Of a stretch of 36,086 nucleotides of DNA, positions 33,330 to 36,086 are shown piece by piece. Source of the stretch: an uncultured Bacilli bacterium (GTDB lineage: Bacteria; Bacillota_I; Bacilli_A; RFN20; CAG-288). A program made the position numbers and the translations under genes. The stretch covers positions 1 to 36,086 of the forward strand of contig CALVXU010000013.1 of the NCBI GenBank assembly GCA_944371605.1, in the 5' to 3' direction. Numbering within the stretch: the stretch's first letter is position 1; each line of letters begins with the position of its first letter. The notes beneath the pieces were generated by a model, which saw only the letters and a list, made by a program, of their open reading frames with translations, was not told the origin of the DNA and ran no database searches.

Positions 33330-35072
33330 ATGTTAAGAACACATAATTGTGGAGAATTAAGACTTGAAAATGTTGGCGAAGAAGTGATTCTTTGTGGTTG
33401 GGTTGATACGATCAGAAATTTGGGGAGTTTGGTGTTTGTCGACTTAAGAGATAAATATGGGCTGACACAACTGAATATCGATCCGAAGTTATTTGAAAAC
33501 TTAGCGATCAAAAATGAGTATTGTATTCAAGTTAAGGGCGTCGTTAGAAAACGTCAAGAAATTAACCCACATCTTCCGACGGGTGAGATTGAGCTAGCTG
33601 TTAGCAATATCACTGTATTTTCTAAGTCAAAATTACCGCCATTTGAGATCAAAGATGATACCAATGCTTTAGAAGATACTCGTATGGAGTATCGCTATTT
33701 AGATTTAAGACGCCCGATCATGCAAAGATATATGAAAATACGATCTGACCTCAGTCGATATGCTAGAGAATATTTATATCAAAACGATTTTCAAGAGATA
33801 GATACTCCGACACTGATCAAATCGACTCCAGAAGGTGCGAGAGACTTTTTAGTCCCTAGCCGTATATATAAAGGATGCTTTTATGCGTTACCACAATCTC
33901 CCCAACTTTATAAACAATTATTGATGATCGCAGGAACTGATCGTTATTTCCAGTTGGCACACTGCTATCGTGACGAAGATCAAAGAGCTGATAGACAACC
34001 AGAATTTATGCAAATCGATTGTGAGATGTCATTTGTTGATCGTGATGACGTCTTAAAAATCATCGAGGGTTTGCTTAAATATGTCTTCAAGAAAACAATC
34101 GATGTTGATTTGCCTGATTTCGTACGCATGGATTATAGTTATGCGATTGATAAATATGGGTGTGACAAACCGGATATGCGTTTTGAAATGCTCCTCAATG
34201 ATGTTACTGATTCTTTACAAAATTGTGGATTTAAGGCTTATGATGGTAAAACTATCATCGCTTTGAAGGTCGATGATTATGCTGATAAGGTATCGCGAAA
34301 GCATCAGGATGCTGATAATTTATTAGCGAAAAAGTATCGTGTTTTCGGAGTATCACATCTCAAATATGAAAATGGTCAATTCGTCTCTTCGATAGTCAAA
34401 AATATCAATCAAGAAAATTTAGAAAAATTAGCTGCTAGATTAGACGTCAAAGATAATGACTTGCTCATCATCTGTGCCGATTCTGATGCCACTAGAGCTA
34501 AAAGCGCTCTAGGAGCATTGAGACTCGCCTATGGAAAAGAGATGGGCTTGATAGATAAAAACGTCTATAAACCGCTCTTTTTAATCAACTGGCCGATGTT
34601 TGAAAAAACTGCAGAAGGAAATTATGAATGTCTTTCTAATCCGTTCACAAGACCTGTTGATGAGGATTTACCATTCTTAGAAACCGATCCTTCAAAAGTT
34701 CGTTCTACTTCTTATGATACCGTCATCAATGGCGTTGAACTCTCTTCAGGAGCTTTGAGAATTCATGATTCTGATGTTCAGAAAAAAGTGTTTGAAATCA
34801 TCGGCTTATCAGATGAAGATATCGAGACTCGCTTCGGCTTTTTAGTCAAAGCTCTGCAATATGGTGTTCCTCCAGAAGGCGGCTTCGGTATCGGAGTTGA
34901 GCGTTTAGCAATGGAGTTGGCTAAGACAGATAACGTCAGAGACGTTGTCGCTTTTCCAAAAAATCTTAAAGGATTTGAACCTCTTTCGTCATGCCCTTCC
35001 AAAGTACCAGAAGCTGACACCGATGTCTTAGGACTTAAAATTGTTGAGGATGAGCAAAATGGACAATCTTAA
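33330..35072 (+). CDS. aspS: Aspartyl-tRNA synthetase
   Basis: Class II bacterial-type AspRS. An N-terminal OB anticodon-binding domain (LRTHNCGELR, GWVDTIRNLGSLVFVDLRD), the core with LPQSPQLYKQLLM, motif 2 (FQLAHCYRDEDQRADRQPEFMQID), an inserted GAD-like domain in the middle, and motif 3 (GFGIGVERLAMEL). The length of 580 aa is normal. A GTG at 33321 is possible, but AGAGGTGA (33316-33323) precedes the ATG at 33330 at good spacing and this gives the typical MLRTHxCGEL start. The 3' end overlaps the helicase gene. Confidence 0.97.
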   Translation: MLRTHNCGELRLENVGEEVILCGWVDTIRNLGSLVFVDLRDKYGLTQLNIDPKLFENLAIKNEYCIQVKGVVRKRQEINPHLPTGEIELAVSNITVFSKSKLPPFEIKDDTNALEDTRMEYRYLDLRRPIMQRYMKIRSDLSRYAREYLYQNDFQEIDTPTLIKSTPEGARDFLVPSRIYKGCFYALPQSPQLYKQLLMIAGTDRYFQLAHCYRDEDQRADRQPEFMQIDCEMSFVDRDDVLKIIEGLLKYVFKKTIDVDLPDFVRMDYSYAIDKYGCDKPDMRFEMLLNDVTDSLQNCGFKAYDGKTIIALKVDDYADKVSRKHQDADNLLAKKYRVFGVSHLKYENGQFVSSIVKNINQENLEKLAARLDVKDNDLLIICADSDATRAKSALGALRLAYGKEMGLIDKNVYKPLFLINWPMFEKTAEGNYECLSNPFTRPVDEDLPFLETDPSKVRSTSYDTVINGVELSSGALRIHDSDVQKKVFEIIGLSDEDIETRFGFLVKALQYGVPPEGGFGIGVERLAMELAKTDNVRDVVAFPKNLKGFEPLSSCPSKVPEADTDVLGLKIVEDEQNGQS

Positions 35073-36086
35073 ATTTTCAAGTTTCAATTTAAAACAAGAG
35101 ATTTTAGTCGCACTTGAGAACTCTGGATTTATCAACACCAGCACGATCCAATCTAAATGCTTACCTCCTCTTTTAAAAGGAGAAAACGTATTGGGTTTAG
35201 CTCCCACAGGAACAGGTAAGACTTTGGCATATCTAGTTCCTCTCATCAATAATTTGGATAAAACTAAACACTTACAAGCGATCATAATCGCGCCAACAAT
35301 CGCACTGATGGATCAGATTCGCGATGTTGCTTCGAATTTGCTTGACGCTTTATCCTATCCTAAGACTTCTTTAAAGGTCATTAAAAACAAAAAGGATTTT
35401 AATCGTTCTGATCCGCTGATAATAATCACTACTCTTTCACAACTCAAAGATTTATATTCGCGCTATGCGGTTAATAATTTGAAGTATGTGATCATCGATG
35501 AAGGCGATATGATCACCTTTGATGGCTTTGAAGAAGAACTAGTTATCTTAAAGAATCCTATCAATCGTGGTATTGTCTCCTTTTTTTCGGCTTCTTTAAA
35601 TCTCCAAGATATCGCTAAGATTAAAAAATATTTTAAGATTAAGAATATCATTGATGTGAGATCTTCTTCTATCACAGCTGATAATGTTAAACACCATTTT
35701 GTCAATATTCGTAGCGTAGAGAAATATATGGCATTAAAACTTTTACTCCGTGAATTAAAACCATATAAAGGCATTGTATTTTGCTCTTCTAAAAAAGAAC
35801 TCTATAATCTTGATAAACGATTGAAAGAAGAGAATATTGCTCATCTCTTGATCAGCGGTGATCTTGATAAAAGAGAGATAAGGCAGATCATCAAGAATTT
35901 TAATGATCCGAAAAATCATCTCTTAATCGCCTCCGACTACGCCTCGCGTGGTTTAGACATCCCTGATATCGATTGCGTTATTTCATATGACTTGCCTGAT
36001 AAAACTGATTACTACTTCCATCGTGCCGGTCGTTCTGGACGTTTTGATAGATCGGGTGATTCCTATATCATTTATTCTGAAGATGA
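35059..36086 (+). CDS. DEAD-box-type RNA helicase (3' end outside window)
   Basis: The frame runs open to the right edge; 342 residues are visible. A Q-motif-like segment (GFINTSTIQSKCLPPLL) leads, then motif I APTGTGKT, Ia APTIALMDQ, II DEGD, III SAS, IV IVFCSS, V ASRGLDIPDID and VI HRAGRSGR. DEAD is DEGD and SAT is SAS, moderate variants that keep the catalytic Asp-Glu. ATGs at 35050 and 35059 are in frame; GAGG at 35046-35049 is 9 nt before 35059, so that start is preferred. It overlaps aspS by 14 nt. It probably unwinds structured RNA in ribosome assembly or mRNA decay; the C-terminal tail that would separate family members is missing here. Confidence 0.9.
   Translation, partial: MDNLKFSSFNLKQEILVALENSGFINTSTIQSKCLPPLLKGENVLGLAPTGTGKTLAYLVPLINNLDKTKHLQAIIIAPTIALMDQIRDVASNLLDALSYPKTSLKVIKNKKDFNRSDPLIIITTLSQLKDLYSRYAVNNLKYVIIDEGDMITFDGFEEELVILKNPINRGIVSFFSASLNLQDIAKIKKYFKIKNIIDVRSSSITADNVKHHFVNIRSVEKYMALKLLLRELKPYKGIVFCSSKKELYNLDKRLKEENIAHLLISGDLDKREIRQIIKNFNDPKNHLLIASDYASRGLDIPDIDCVISYDLPDKTDYYFHRAGRSGRFDRSGDSYIIYSED

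Noticed and set aside
35463-35774. Minus-strand open frame opposite the helicase
   Set aside because: The plus strand holds all helicase motifs through this region, so this is a shadow.
1-36086. TGA read as Trp (Mycoplasma code)
   Set aside because: TGA ends pheT, thyX, mraZ, recO and other genes at sensible lengths and Trp is coded by TGG throughout.

Overview
This is an AT-rich, gene-dense chromosomal segment of a low-GC Gram-positive bacterium in the class Bacilli. Reading frames end on TGA as well as TAA and TAG, and Trp is TGG, so the code is standard and not the Mycoplasma code. The gene order matches Bacillus blocks (dnaB-dnaI; ybeY-cdd-era-recO-glyS-dnaG-rpoD-trmK-nif3-ispH; apt-rel-hisS-aspS), but proteins are short and several are simplified. 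This suggests a reduced-genome Bacilli lineage near Erysipelotrichales, Acholeplasma or uncultured RF39-like groups. That placement is inference.

Layout. (1) 1-6313, plus strand: the end of ftsA, then ftsZ, pheS, pheT, thyX and a DUF177/YceD gene, closed by a terminator. (2) 6428-8172: a second part of the division cluster, mraZ-rsmH-ftsL-like, behind a promoter overlapped by four MraZ-type boxes spaced exactly 10 bp, closed by a two-way terminator. (3) 8200-12511, minus strand: pyk, a ROK sugar kinase and thrS. (4) 12685-16172, plus: primosome genes dnaB and dnaI, with a DnaI that has lost its ATPase motifs, then a C39 peptidase-membrane protein that resembles a peptide exporter without its ATPase. 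(5) 16138-22010: a ybeY-cdd gene fusion, era, recO, glyS, dnaG. (6) 22229-24414: a two-gene cassette inserted between dnaG and rpoD, namely a MazG-like nucleotide pyrophosphohydrolase and a DUF2075 nuclease-helicase. (7) 24608-28444: rpoD with a very Lys-rich N-terminal extension, trmK, a Nif3-like gene and a second sigma-70 family factor. (8) ispH on the minus strand, then apt-rel-hisS-aspS and the start of a DEAD-box helicase on plus.

Most genes serve translation (five aminoacyl-tRNA synthetases encoded by six genes, Era, YbeY, TrmK, RsmH), replication (DnaB, DnaI, DnaG, RecO), transcription (two sigma factors), division and the stringent response. No tRNA, rRNA, CRISPR array or insertion sequence was seen. 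No gene-free stretch exceeds about 220 bases.

The best candidates for something undescribed are the MazG-DUF2075 cassette, the ATPase-dead DnaI, the C39-membrane protein lacking an ATPase, the YbeY-Cdd fusion and the second sigma factor beside rpoD. All functional statements come from reading the sequence and from knowledge of the families. No database search was run.
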